Assembly: GCF_963259705.1 (NCBI RefSeq)
Contig: NC_081852.1
Location: forward strand, 59,706,859-59,770,858
Direction: 5' to 3'
Source of the DNA: Myotis daubentonii
Lineage: Eukaryota; Chordata; Mammalia; Chiroptera; Vespertilionidae
DNA: 64,000 nucleotides
Under the pieces are notes generated by a model, which saw only the letters and a program-made list of their open reading frames with translations, did not search any database and was not told the DNA's origin. The position numbers were made by a program, and so were the translations under genes. Below, one piece after another: positions 1-10,452 of the stretch. The stretch's first letter is position 1; every line of letters starts with the position of its first letter.

Positions 1-1471
1 GACCCTAAAACCAGTGCCGCCCCCCCCCCCCCAGGGTCTGTTTCAACCTGGATGCTTAGCTTCAGTCCCAGGGCTCATGAGGCCGCTGTGCCAGTGGGTC
101 CTGCTCTGTCCAGCAAAGGTCACGCCCACGTGGCAACCGTAGGCAACCTCTTTGGAGACATCCACGCCATCTTGGCTCTCCTGCCCACAGCTGAGGGCCT
201 CCCCCGACCCGCACAAAGCCTTACCCACAGTGGCCTCTCCGCCATCACTCATGGCTGCGGGACGCCCCTCCCCGGAGGCTGCTAAGGACCGAGAGTTTGC
301 TGAGGACAGAGCGTTTGCCCGAGGTCATTGCCAGCCGCCAGCGGGTCACTTTGCAAAACACCGTCCAGCTCCTGTAAGCTGCTTGCAGTGGAGGCCGAGG
401 TGGGGGCGGGAGGGCTGGGATCAGCCAGGAGAGGACAGTGACAGCTGGCCGAGGGCTGCCTTCCCTGCCTCAGCGGCCGTTCTGTAGGATGCAGAGAGAG
501 TCAGAAACGCCAACAGAGTGCGTGCCATGGTACCGGTTGTCTGTGTACCAGGTCCTGCACCTGCCTGGCCTCCGTGGTCCTGAGGAAGCATCGACTGGGG
601 TGGGTGGGTTGCTGGGCTGACACAAATCCACGGCCCTCAAGGGCTTTTGAGCTTAGCAGCAAAGACAGCATTTATTTTAACAAACATGCAGTTGGTTGTA
701 ATTGGTGTCATTTAACCATTGGCAAAACAGGTTTCTTTGGTAAATGTCCAGGAATAGCCTGACAAGTGTGTCATAGTCACAGATGGACATGAATGATAGG
801 AAATGAGGTTGAAGAAGAGTCACTTGTAAATTGCTGTGTTAAGCAGGGCCAGTTGGGATCTTCTTGGCGACGGTGGGGTCACAGAGCGCTGGGGATGGAG
901 GGGCACCCGGCTTCCCAGCTGGTGAGGGTGGGCTGTGGGCATTCCGTGTCGTCACTGGGCTGTGAGTGCACTTGAAAGACAATCTCTCTTCTCCTTTGTG
1001 CTCAGACCACTGATGGGCTCTGATGAGCACCGTGTGTGACACTCAGCGGTTTAAATGAAGGATAATCCCATGATTTATTTAGGTCGCCTTGCAGTTAATA
1101 ATGAATGAGGCCGGCCCCTGCCGGTCTGACGAGAGGTTCTGAAGGGCTCACTCGGTGGTTCAGACACTTGCTACTCCTGGCAGCCTCTGGGTCTCAGCGT
1201 CTGATGAGCTCTGCCTTCCAGGGCGCTCATCAGGGCAGGTGCGGAAGGCACGGATGAGGAAAATGATATTAAAAACAGCCCCCCCCCCCCCCACACACAC
1301 AGGACGAGGAGCAGACCGCCTACCTGGGAACCCGGGTGCCACTCTTCTGGGGAAGGTCTTATCACCCACAGCGTCTCCGCAAACAGGGCTGAGGGTGGAT
1401 TTAGGAAAGGCACCTCATTCAGAGGAGATCAGGCCCAGAACTGGAAACCTGGTGGAGCCCATGCACTTCCC
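1..1471. other. intergenic, no gene recognised
   Basis: GC-rich unique sequence with no recognisable gene. It holds two poly-C runs, 13 C at 20-32 and 14 C at 1279-1292, the second followed by a short CA stretch. The short open frames here overlap on both strands, show no family resemblance and are typical of chance frames in GC-rich DNA. Confidence 0.6.
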
Positions 1472-1534
1472 AGCCCTGTCACCAGCAGCTATGGGACCTT
1501 GGGCAGCCATCGAGCCTCTCAGACTCTCGTCTGT
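1472..1534 (+). repeat. MIR SINE fragment
   Basis: The order 'gggaccttgggca', 'cctctcaga' and 'tctgttaaaat' matches the MIR core ('gtgaccttgggcaag...cctctctgagcc...tctgtaaaat'). This is an ancient mammal-wide SINE, here degenerate. A young Ves SINE is inserted just after it, using the MIR's A-rich end as its target. Confidence 0.55.
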
Positions 1535-1552
1535 TAAAATAAGCTACATGCA

Positions 1553-1765
1553 GCCCAGCTGGTGTGGCTCAGTGGTTGAGCTTCGACCTCTAAACTAGGA
1601 GGTCATGGTGCGATTCCCTGTCAGGGCACATGCCCTGGTTGTGCACTCGATCCCCAGTGTGGGGCATGCAGGAGGCGGCCGATTAATGATTCTCTCTCAT
1701 CATGGATGTTTCTATCTCTCCCTTCTTTTCTCTGAAATCAACAACAACAACAATAAAAGACCCCA
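1553..1765 (+). mobile_element. Ves SINE (bat tRNA-derived), intact with TSD
   Basis: The element starts with the typical head 'cagctggtgtggctcagtgg', which derives from the pol III A box of a tRNA. It continues through the B-box-like 'gcgattccc', the 'gatccccagtgtgggg' body, the CT-rich 'tttctatctctcccttc' segment and an A-rich CAA tail. Near-perfect 18-bp target duplications flank it at 1535-1552 and 1766-1783, with one mismatch. This is an L1-mobilised SINE typical of bats, and the good duplications indicate a relatively recent insertion. Confidence 0.92.
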
Positions 1766-1811
1766 TAAAATAAGCAACATGCAAAAATGCCAGCACCTTT
1801 GTCCACTTATT

Positions 1812-1905
1812 TATAGCCCTTCAGGACCCGCTCACACCCTGTGGGATCAGCACCATCATCTTCACCTTTTTACAGAAGGGAAAGGGGTGTAGGGAGGTCA
1901 GTAGC
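1812..1905 (+). repeat. MIR SINE fragment
   Basis: 'acaccctgtggga', 'atcttcacctttttacagaagggaaa' (read in parts) and 'gtcagtagcttg' follow the MIR order 'aaccctgtgaggta...cattttacagatgaggaaac...taagtaacttg'. It is degenerate and diagnosed by eye only. Confidence 0.5.
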
Positions 1906-3281
1906 TTGGGTTACGTTTTGCAGCCTCATTAGCTGTGCCAGAGATGGTGAGACCCACCCATCCCATGTCTGGGGACTGAGAACAGAGGGCACCAGGCAGG
2001 GCCAGGCTCTGGCCTCTGGACAATGCCTGTCTCAGGAGCTTGTCTGGGGCCAGGTCACTGACATGCGGTCCCTCCCGCCCCCTGCAGCCAGAACCAGTTC
2101 ATGGCAATGGCATTGGTCTTGTTGTCTAGGCAGTTTCTGGTGAGGTTGCCATTACTGATGAAAACCTCTACAACGTTGTGTGAGGAGCAAGGAAGCACCA
2201 CGTATATTTTGGGGTCCTGGGCCTATTGCTGTCCGGAGAGGGTCAGGCCTTGCGAGGGGACAGTGGGGGCCTCGCTGCCTGAGGGGCCCACAGGGAGCCT
2301 CCTGGGGAGACTGGGTGGTTCTCTGAGCCCCTGGGGTTCCTTCGGGGCCCAGCAGCCACTCTGCTTGGACAGAGAGGTCAAGCTGTGTCCCCAACACGTG
2401 GGGCTCGGGTCACCCTCCAGGCAGGCTCCTCTGTGAGTCTCTGCCACCTCCATGGGCCGTGGCGGGGTTCTTGGCTCGTGGCAGAATAAAAAGGTATTAA
2501 AGGCTGTCAACACCCTGGAGATGAATTATGTTCAGACAAAAGATAATAAAATGGTGTATTTTAGGAGGACTTAGAAGTCCATGGGCCAGAAAGGAAACTA
2601 AGAATAAGGGCCCGCTCTGTGTCTCCGCTATGTTCTCGCTTTGAGCGGCCCAGCCCAGGAGCTGGTGTCCACGACAGAACCAAAAGCTCACTGGCCAAAG
2701 GAAGCCAGTGCCGCTAGATAGTCTCAGGATTCCCCGTAACTCCGCGGGCAGGGGTGCCGGGAGAGAGGGAATGGGCCTATCGGAGCGCGTTCTTAGTTCC
2801 CTTTCCAGCCAGCCTGCTTCGTGCGGCTTCCACGTCCCTGGGTATGGACATGCGGACACTCAGTCTGCGTCTCAGTGACGGGCTCGCAGGCTGCGTGCCG
2901 AGCCATCACCTGCTTGGCTCCTCCAGCTGCCGGCGCAGATGCTGCTGACGGTGTGTGGACAGGCCACCTTCACCGAGGCGGGGAGTGAGAAGGAGGAGGA
3001 GGCGGCCCAGCGATGCTGCCTTTGCTCTGCGAGACCCCGACACTGTACTAAGGGCCTTGCACACCCAGGACGGTGCCCGGGGACGGGGTGCCCACAGAGT
3101 GCCTCTCACGGTCACAGACAGGCTCCAGCCTCCTACCCCAGAAACTGATGAGGTTTCCCGGGAGGGCTCATCGGTGTCCCCGGTCCCCGACACTGAGAAG
3201 GGCCTCCTGGGGAGACTGTCCCTGGCTCCAGCTGCCTCCCATTGGCGGCTGAGGCACCTCCGCCCTGCTGATGCCTCTTTT
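1906..3281. other. intergenic, no gene recognised
   Basis: Unique GC-rich sequence. Several overlapping frames of 80-160 codons exist on both strands, but none resembles a known family or shows convincing exon borders. No repeat was recognised. Confidence 0.5.
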
Positions 3282-3505
3282 AAAAAATATATTAAAAAAA
3301 TATTTTTATTGATTTCAGAGATAAGAAGGGAGCAGGAGAGAGAGAGAGAAACATCAACCATGAGAGAATCATTGATCGGCTGCCTCCTGTACACCCCCTA
3401 CTGGGATTGAGCCCACAATCCAGGCATGTGCCCTGACCGGGAATCGAACTGTGACCTCTTGGTTCATGGGTTGATGCTCAACCACTGAGCCACGCCGGCC
3501 AGGCA
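3282..3505 (-). mobile_element. Ves SINE, minus strand
   Basis: This is the reverse complement of a full-length Ves element. It begins with the A/T-rich tail complement 'atatttttattgatttcag' and passes a GA-rich segment, 'gatcggctgcctcctg' and 'gggattgagccc'. It ends with the tRNA-like head as 'caaccactgagccacgcc' and 'ggccagg'. I did not see a clear target duplication, so it is probably older than the copy at 1.55 kb. Confidence 0.9.
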
Positions 3506-4067
3506 TGGACTGAATTCTTCATGGTGCATTTAACTAACAGTATTTCCAAGGATCCCCGTGCTCAATGCCAGTGTTTAAATAAAGGTTCTTAAAAAATGCA
3601 CTTGGGAAAGTGTGGCTGTCTGTTGACGTCACGCACCGAGTCTCCCTTTGCGCTGTGACAGCGGTTTCCCTGGGACCCGTTGCCTGCTCTCTGCGAAGTG
3701 ACAAAGCGACAGGCTGGGATTTTGGAAGGGAAGCTGGAGCTCATGTACCAGCGCCAGCAATGCCTTCGATGCGCTGCAAAAAGCACCCGGGCATGCTAAG
3801 TGGAGGGCGTGGCCCGTCCGCCTGAGCTGGGCGTGAGGCTCACTTACACGAACTCCAGGCTTCGCGGAGGGAGAGGTTTCTGTGCTTCGGAATTCGAGGT
3901 GGGGCTGGTACAGCTTACTCTGGTGGGGCCACAGCTCAGCAGGTCCCTAAGCAACAGTTTCTCAGGACACAGACTTCACTAGTAAATTATAGAAGTTTAA
4001 TATAATTGATATATAACAGCATATAATTATTTATATAGTTAGTTATATAACTTCATATTAAAAATTA
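3506..4067. other. intergenic, AT-rich toward right end
   Basis: No gene is visible. The last ~100 bases (about 3980-4067) are very AT-rich ('atataacagcatataat'). This is the kind of AT-rich target in which the adjoining Helitron inserted. Confidence 0.6.
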
Positions 4068-4268
4068 TCCTATATAATGAAAGCCTAATATGCAAATTGT
4101 CCCCTCCACCGGGAGTTGGGGGGGGGCGGGGGTGAGGCAGGGCCGGCTGGCCAACCTCCTGCATCCCCTCCCTCCAACTGGCCCTGCCCCTGATCGGCCC
4201 CCACACCCCGATCGGGGTTGGGCAGACCAGACCTCAGCCATGCATGAATTCGTGCACTGGGCTTCTAG
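4068..4268 (+). mobile_element. HeliBat-like non-autonomous Helitron
   Basis: The 201-bp element begins TCCTATATAATG and ends with CTTCTAG. It lies exactly between A (4067) and T (4269), the target rule for Helitrons. Just before the 3' end is a short palindrome, 'gcatgaattcgtgc' with one mismatch, which is the expected subterminal hairpin. The left end 'cctaatatgcaaattgtccc' matches the HeliBat non-autonomous family of vesper bats. The interior is G/C-rich with a G run near 4123-4137. It has no coding capacity and would depend on a Rep/helicase from elsewhere. Confidence 0.9.
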
Positions 4269-5792
4269 TACATCTATAATGATCTATAATTACATACTAA
4301 TAATTATAAGTTAAACAAAAAATACAGTGGTTTATGCCTGATGGTCAGGGACTTTTTCCCTTTTTTCTCCCTCATGGATGATAGTATCCTGGTGCTCACG
4401 TGGCATGTGGCGCCTGACACGTGGCGGGGGCTCCCGACTACTCATAGAATGCTGGGGAGCATCTCCGTCCTGGACCAGCTGTCTGTCTGTCCACCCTCGA
4501 TGGCTCATAAATGAGTCACCACCTTTACACAAACAAACACATCTGACCAATACCAAACATCTGGAATGGACAAAAACAGAAACACTAACTTGGTGCCATT
4601 GGCCTAAATCTTCCTGTAGATTTCATTGGCGTAGCCCACCGCATGGGTTATATTTGAATCTCTACTTGAAACTCAGTGAAGTCTTCTTCATAGTCGATTT
4701 ACAACACCATGGAGATAAAGGTGGGCGAGGTACATGCTCTGTGGACAGAAGTCCAGAATCCCGATGGCCTTGACAGTTCCCAGCAAAGCCCCGGGTTCAA
4801 GGGACAAGCCTGGTCCCCTCCAGAGGAGGAAGTCCAGGCTCAGGTTTGGGGAGCGAGGGAGGGGCTGGAACACAGGGCCGCCCAGGTCCGGGGGTTCCTA
4901 ACCCCCACAGGGATCTCGCCTGCGTGTTGTTAGCTTCCTGTGGCCCTGGCCCCTACTTTTCTAACCATTTGAAGGAGGAAAAAAAAAAAAGCAATACAAA
5001 ACACTGAAGTCTAGCATCTTATCAAAAACTCCCTTCTTTCTCCCTATCATTCTATCTATCTTGGTAATTTTTTTGATCTAAGTTACAGGGCCTGAATCCT
5101 CAAAATGTGTCATGCCAGCTGGGTGGTGTTATTGCGCCATACATCACGACGGTGACATCGCTGCTCACCAACCAGCAGCCCTTACAGATGGTGGGGAGAC
5201 GTTCTGAGAGACCCAGGCCAGGCAAATGATAGCAAATCCAGTTTTTCTTAATGGCCTTTCCTTATTTGGTTTAAAAAATGACGGCGCGTCCTCTAATTCC
5301 AAAGACTAATAATGCCAAAAGGGTTTGTTTTCTCCTTCAAGATGAATGGCATTGACATTTAAACAGATCGCTTCCAGTGGGTCCCTGGGACTTCACGCAG
5401 GTAATGATTAAACTATTTCCAGCACGCTGCAGCCCGGCCACATCTGTCTGGAGACAGAACGTAAGGGCGCGAGCCACGCTTAGTCACTGCCTGCCTTGCT
5501 GGCGTTGCCCTGGGAAGTCCATTCTGGAATCCGAGCCTCCTAAGGCGGCCATGGAGAGCTGGCAGGTTTCACACCTGGAGTGACTGCTCACCTGCTGAGT
5601 CCCGTCTCCAGGAGCCCCCGGCCATCCCCCTCCTCATACTGGTGCCCCGACCCTCTCACTCAGGTGCCAGCTCCAGTTGCATCCCCTGAGCCCTTTCTCT
5701 GGTGGTTGAGCCTAGCCTGTGTTCTCAGCACATCTCAGACGGAGCACTAGGCGATGCATTGTTTATTCTCCTTGGAGGTATTTACTGAACAA
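4269..5792. other. intergenic, no gene recognised
   Basis: Unique sequence. The part around 5200-5370 is less GC-rich, low in CpG and non-repetitive, and might be conserved noncoding DNA, but I cannot test that here. There is a short A run at 4980-4990. Confidence 0.45.
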
Positions 5793-5934
5793 CTAGAGGC
5801 CCAATGCATGAAATTTGTGCAAGGGGCTTGGCCCTCACAGCCCCGGCTTCATCCGAAAGGTCGTCTGGAAGGACGTCTGGGAGGTCGTTCAGCTGTCCAG
5901 TCTAATTAGCATGTTATGCTTGTATTATTACAGA
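5793..5934 (-). mobile_element. HeliBat-like Helitron, short copy, minus strand
   Basis: The element begins on the + strand with CTAGAGGCCCAATGCATGAA, the complement of the 3' end, and ends with ...TTATTACAGA, so the minus-strand 5' end is TC. The flanks are A (5792) and T (5935), the Helitron target. At 142 bp it is shorter than the copies at 4.1 and 42.9 kb. The interior has short repeats ('aggtcgtctggaaggacgtctggga') and appears internally deleted relative to them. Confidence 0.88.
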
Positions 5935-6630
5935 TGTGTCATAACCAGCTTTCAAGAACAAACACCTATTTTAGTTGCTGCTCCTGGGGAACTCCAAGTC
6001 TCCCCAATATCTCAAGTCGTGCAACCCTGGGCTCCTTCCTGCCCAGCCTCTCACCACACTGAGCGACGTGGGCTCTGTCTGTCTGTCTGTCCATCTGATC
6101 GAATGGTCCATGTGTAGCTATGACAGTGGAGATCATTACACAACATGAAAAAGAGGACGGACATCTGGTATACCCACCAGACCTGGCCACTCCACAGACT
6201 TCCCACTTCCATCAAGCCCACCCCCTCCCCATTGCTTCCAGCGGTGAGAAGCCTGAAGCTGGTGCATCATTCCTCAGCCTCCGGCACCTGCAGCTTCCAC
6301 CAGCGTGCTTGGCTCCCCACAGTACCCCGAGTCCAGGCAGCGGAATCTCCTCAAGAGATAGTCTGCCCTTCTCTGTTTCAACACAGGCCAAGACACTCCT
6401 CACGTGGCTCTCAATTTTGGTCCTTCCATGGGCTCTTGCTTCTAGAAGTTCTCAGCTGAGATATAATCCACTTCCCATTGCTGCTCTGCCCACGGAACTC
6501 TTGGAAACCGGCTTCCAGACTTGGCTCTGCTGGTACTAATTCCCGAGTCCCACTGTCATCAGCTCCCTGGTTTCACCCCTCACTCTCTTACTTCATGTAA
6601 GTATGATGTTCCTCTGTGTGAGCTCCCCAA
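5935..6630. other. intergenic, no gene recognised
   Basis: Unique sequence with a short CTGT repeat near 6076-6092. The overlapping open frames of 100-139 codons at 6120-6540 are proline/serine-rich with no recognisable domain, and they run directly into the minisatellite. I do not call them genes. Confidence 0.5.
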
Positions 6631-6631
6631 C

Positions 6632-7187
6632 GCATGTCTCCATCACCCCCTGTGTGCTCACCTGAGGGCCTGTGTCCATCACCCTCTGTGTGCTCACCTG
6701 AGGGCATGTGTCCATCACCCCCTGTGTGCTTACCTGAGGGCCTGTGTCCATCACCCCGTGTGCTCACCTGAGGGCCTGTGTCCATCACCCCCTGTGTGCT
6801 CACCTGAGGGCCTGTGTCCATCACCCCCTGTATGCTCACCTGAGGGCCTGTGTCCATCACCCCCTTGTGTGCTCACCTGAGGGCATGTCTCCATCACCCC
6901 CTGTGTGCTCACCTGAGGGCCTGTGTCCATCACCCTCTGTGTGCTCACCTGAGGGCATGTGTCCATCACCCCCTGTGTGCTTACCTGAGGGCCTGTGTCC
7001 ATCACCCCGTGTGCTCACCTGAGGGCCTGTGTCCATCACCCCCTGTGTGCTCACCTGAGGGCCTGTGTCCATCACCCCCTGTGTGCTCACCTGAGGGCCT
7101 GTGTCCATCACCCCCTGTGTGCTCACCTGAGGGCATGTCTCCATCACCCCCTGTGTGCTCACCTGAGGGCCTGTGTCCATCACTCCC
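6632..7187. repeat. 36-bp minisatellite with ~250-bp higher-order period
   Basis: There are about 15.5 tandem copies of a 36-bp unit built from 'tccatcaccccctgtgtgct' followed by 'cacctgagggcctgtg'. Variant units recur in the same order: 'gcatgtct' at 6632, 6883 and 7133; the 'gcttacc' variant at 6729 and 6980; the shortened 'caccccgtg' unit near 6752 and 7002; and 'accctctgtg' at 6681 and 6932. The array is therefore two 7-unit blocks (251 and 250 bp) plus a partial third. Because 36 is a multiple of three, several frames stay open by chance. It is noncoding as far as I can tell. Confidence 0.93.
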
Positions 7188-7809
7188 TGGTACATGTGGT
7201 GAGTATTTCCTGGATTGAGGCTCCACAGAGGCTTCCCAGGACTTTTCTGTCACCTCCCTTCGAGCCTCCAGCTCTGGGACAGTGAGAGAGTCAACCCAGG
7301 TCAGTACTTGCTGAAAGTGAAAGTGGGTCGCAGCCATTTGGTGGTTTTGTCACCCACCCCCATTTAGACCGTGAGCTCAGCCAGGCAGGCCAGTATTAAT
7401 CGGTCCTCTTGTGCGGGCTCAGCACCGTGGGTGAAGGACACTGTGACATTGCCTGCCGACTCAGTGCCGCAGATTTCTCACCCTGCGTCTCCCTTCAGGC
7501 CTGCATCTACCTCTGAGGCTGCTCTCTGACTGCCCTGGCCTGGTGGGCCCTGCCTGTGCCTCAGGGCCCTGTCCCCCCTGCCCCCCAGAGCGCCATCCTG
7601 GGAGCCATGTCCCAGTCCTCCTTGTAGCTGTCATCCAAACTAAACACATCCCAGAGGTCACATCTGATTTACTCTTTTTGTGAAACAGGGAGTATTTTTT
7701 TCCATTCCAAAGCCCTGTGACAGGCGTGCAAACGGTGAAGGCAGGTGTGGCCCAGGCACAATGAGTCAGTATATAGGGGAAAGGCTCCTCCAAAGAGCGA
7801 GGGGTCGGC
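7188..7809. other. intergenic, no gene recognised
   Basis: GC-rich unique sequence. Around 7365-7450, 'gaccgtgagctcagccaggcaggc' (read in parts) faintly resembles an MIR or L2 tail, but this is too weak to call. Confidence 0.4.
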
Positions 7810-7830
7810 GGGGGGGGGGGGGGGGGGGGG
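7810..7830. repeat. poly-G run (21 G)
   Basis: An uninterrupted run of 21 G is followed by GGA-rich sequence to about 7855. Long G runs can form G-quadruplexes and are also frequent sites of sequencing-length error, so the exact length is uncertain. Confidence 0.95.
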
Positions 7831-10309
7831 AGGAAGGAGCGGAGGGAAGGAGGAGCAGACAAAATCAGTGAAGACTTGAGGACACAGGAGGTGATCCCCC
7901 TGCCTCCACCTGAGCCCTGCCCGCCCTGTGAGCTGAGCATGTAGGCATTCAGGTCCCAATTTTCCGCCTTGCACCCCCGTTCTCCCAGCCCCCAGAGGGA
8001 TATCGGATGAGGTGTGCTGGCCGTGCAAAATCAGTGTCCATGGAACAGGTGACTGCCATCCGACCCCACGGGACCTCAGATGGAGGAGGTTCAGGCACCT
8101 GGTCCCCAGGGGGGTGAGGAACGCAGGGTGCCGCCTCTGTTGGGGGAATTGCCTTTAGAAATGCAAAGAGCACAGAATCTGTTTCCTAAGACTTCCCCCT
8201 TTGGGTTAAAAAGTATAGCTAAGGGTTTGATTCGTTCCTGGGGGCTGCAGGTGAGTGTCCTCAGCCCACTGCGAGGATGCCGGCGGCGCTTTAAATGACG
8301 CGGCGTCCTCCTGCAGGGATCTGGTCGCCGAGATACTAGACTTTTTCCAATTTAAAGTTGAACTTCAAGTAATAAAATCGGCTACATTGGCTTTTAATAT
8401 GAGGAATTAGAGCCCGACGTCGGCCGATCTGACTCACCGGCTCACTGGCCCATCCCGGGGAAATGACGCCGGAAGATGGCACAGCGGATGGAAGGCCTGG
8501 GAGGACCCGGGCCGCTCAGGAGGCGCGCGCCTTCACCTGCAGCCGGCAAGGACGTCACGGTCACTCAGGAAGGGCACCTGCGACCGAGGCAGACGAGCGG
8601 TCCCTGGTGCGGCCCCATCACGGCAGCTTGGGCAGCCTGAGCCTCCCGCAGCCCGGCCTTCGAGGAGAAACAGTCCGGTGAGCACCATTGGCCTGGAGAC
8701 ACTCTGGAGGAGGGGCCCCTGCATCCTGAGAGCTTCCCACACCTGGGGGACAGACAGACCCCCTCCACCCATCACTCCAGGCTGCCAGAGCGTGTGCACC
8801 CTCCTCCCCCGCCTCATATACACGCACAGAAAAGAAATCAGGGAGGCAATGACTCTTAACTTAAATATATATATAAAATACAGCTAATGATGCAAGATGG
8901 GATTTTAGAGGTAACACTAATCTACACAATTTTACGTTTCCTTTTCCATTTCTGTGTTCAGTCTCCGTGAGCAACAGGGGGGCCTCAGTGCCCACCCGAA
9001 CAGCTCCCTGTAGGACAGCTCCCCTGAGCCAGGGCAGCTTGGAAGGCCTCGGTCTCTATAGCGAGGAGGGATGGCTGCACCTGGCCCGGGAGGTGCCTGC
9101 CTGCTCGGGCTGACCTGCCTGTTGGGCCGGGATGTGGGCGATTGGAACCCCCAGCAGAGGGGCAGAGGGTGGGGGAAGGGAGGGATGGGATTAGACATCC
9201 GCTTTTCTCTGCCCCCCCCCCCCCACCCACTGGCTCTTTGAATTGCCAGTCATCCTTCCTCTGAGAAATTTCCAAACTTATATCACTTAAACGATAGCCG
9301 TTCTAACGGTTTTTTGGTGGCGATAACTCTAATACCACGACTTAAAAACCGTGGCGATCTTAGAGTTCTGCGAAATCTCTCTTCGCTGGGGAGTGCATCA
9401 GACAGTTGGAAGCCAGCCTGGGGAGGGAGGACAGGCCTCCGGGGTCTCTGAGTGATGTGGGCCTGTCCTCTGAGGGCACCCATCCCACCCTTCACCCCCC
9501 AGAGCTCACCGCTCTGCCTCCCCTTCGGATGCCAAGCTGGCATTCTCGGCCTGGCCCCACGGAAGGCTGGGTAGGCATTTCAGCCTCAAACATCAATCCG
9601 CCTCCCGCGAGAGATGGCTCAGGCCCGGAGCGGAGCTGGGCGGATTTCAAAGGCCTCTAACAAGCAAGCACCAATCGCTTCCTGAAACTGCGGGTCCTCC
9701 GTGCGGGGGAGGGAAATCATTCCAGTCATTAACGCCCCTGGCTTTGCTTCAAAGGCTGTGGGTTCTGGAGGGAGAAGGCGGGCCTCTCACGCCTGCCTGG
9801 GAAGGCGTCCCTTCTTTTATTCATAAGCCTCTTTCTCATTAGCCTCCTTATGGATCTGGGTGCTGGGGCGGGGGAGGGGGGCGCCCTCGCTCAGAGGAGC
9901 CAGCAGAGCCCTCGGCTTAGAGTTTTGTTCTGAGAAGAACGGTTTCGGTTCATGCACTGTTCCCACGCCAGCTGTTGTGTGGCCTGTTCAGGAAACAGCG
10001 GTTTCTTCCAGAAACCCACAACCGAGAGCACTTTTGTTGCTGATTAAGACGCAGGTGCTCAGCAGCCTCCAGAGGCCTTTGCTGGGCTCGCTCGGAATCG
10101 GCCGCTCTGGGCCCGAGCCCTCGGCCCCGAGGCTGCCAGAACCTTCTGCTAGGGGAGCGCCAGGCTGCGTTAGGGCCACCGGAGTTGGGGTTCAGAGGAG
10201 CCCGTACCTGGGACAGAGCTTGTCTGCAAGGAAGGGCGGGCAGGTAGCCTACAGCCTCAGTGCCTGACCTCTGGCCCACGCAGGCTGAGCCGAGAGAAGA
10301 TGGTGGAGT
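7831..10309. other. intergenic, no gene recognised
   Basis: Unique sequence, mostly GC-rich. It includes a poly-C run of 13 (9212-9224) and a CpG-containing patch at 8380-8570. A low-CpG, less GC-rich stretch at 9240-9400 contains repeated 'accgtggcgat'-like words. No gene or familiar repeat was recognised. Confidence 0.45.
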
Positions 10310-10315
10310 GTGGCA

Positions 10316-10452
10316 ACCCTCCCCTTGCCTTCCTTTCCCCTCCCCTCCCCCTCCTCCCCTTCTCTCTTCTCTCCTCTCTTTTCCTCTCCTTTCCTCTCTT
10401 CTCTTTACTCTTCTTTCCCCTCCCTCCCTCCCTCCCTCTCACTCCCCCCACC
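10316..10452. repeat. CT-rich (polypyrimidine) tract
   Basis: About 135 bases are almost entirely C and T on the + strand ('cccctcctccccttctctc', 'ccctccctccctccctctc'). Such homopurine/homopyrimidine DNA can adopt triplex (H-DNA) structure. It gives rise to spurious leucine/serine/proline-rich or arginine/lysine-rich frames on the two strands. Confidence 0.9.

Noticed and set aside
6632..7187. CRISPR-like appearance of the 36-bp repeat array
   Set aside because: Units are contiguous with no unique spacers, and the genome is mammalian. It is an ordinary minisatellite.
6521..7337. Repetitive open frames with CSPEGLCPSP or HTGGDGHRPSGE repeats
   Set aside because: They are translations of the 36-bp minisatellite in several frames of both strands, with no independent evidence of coding.
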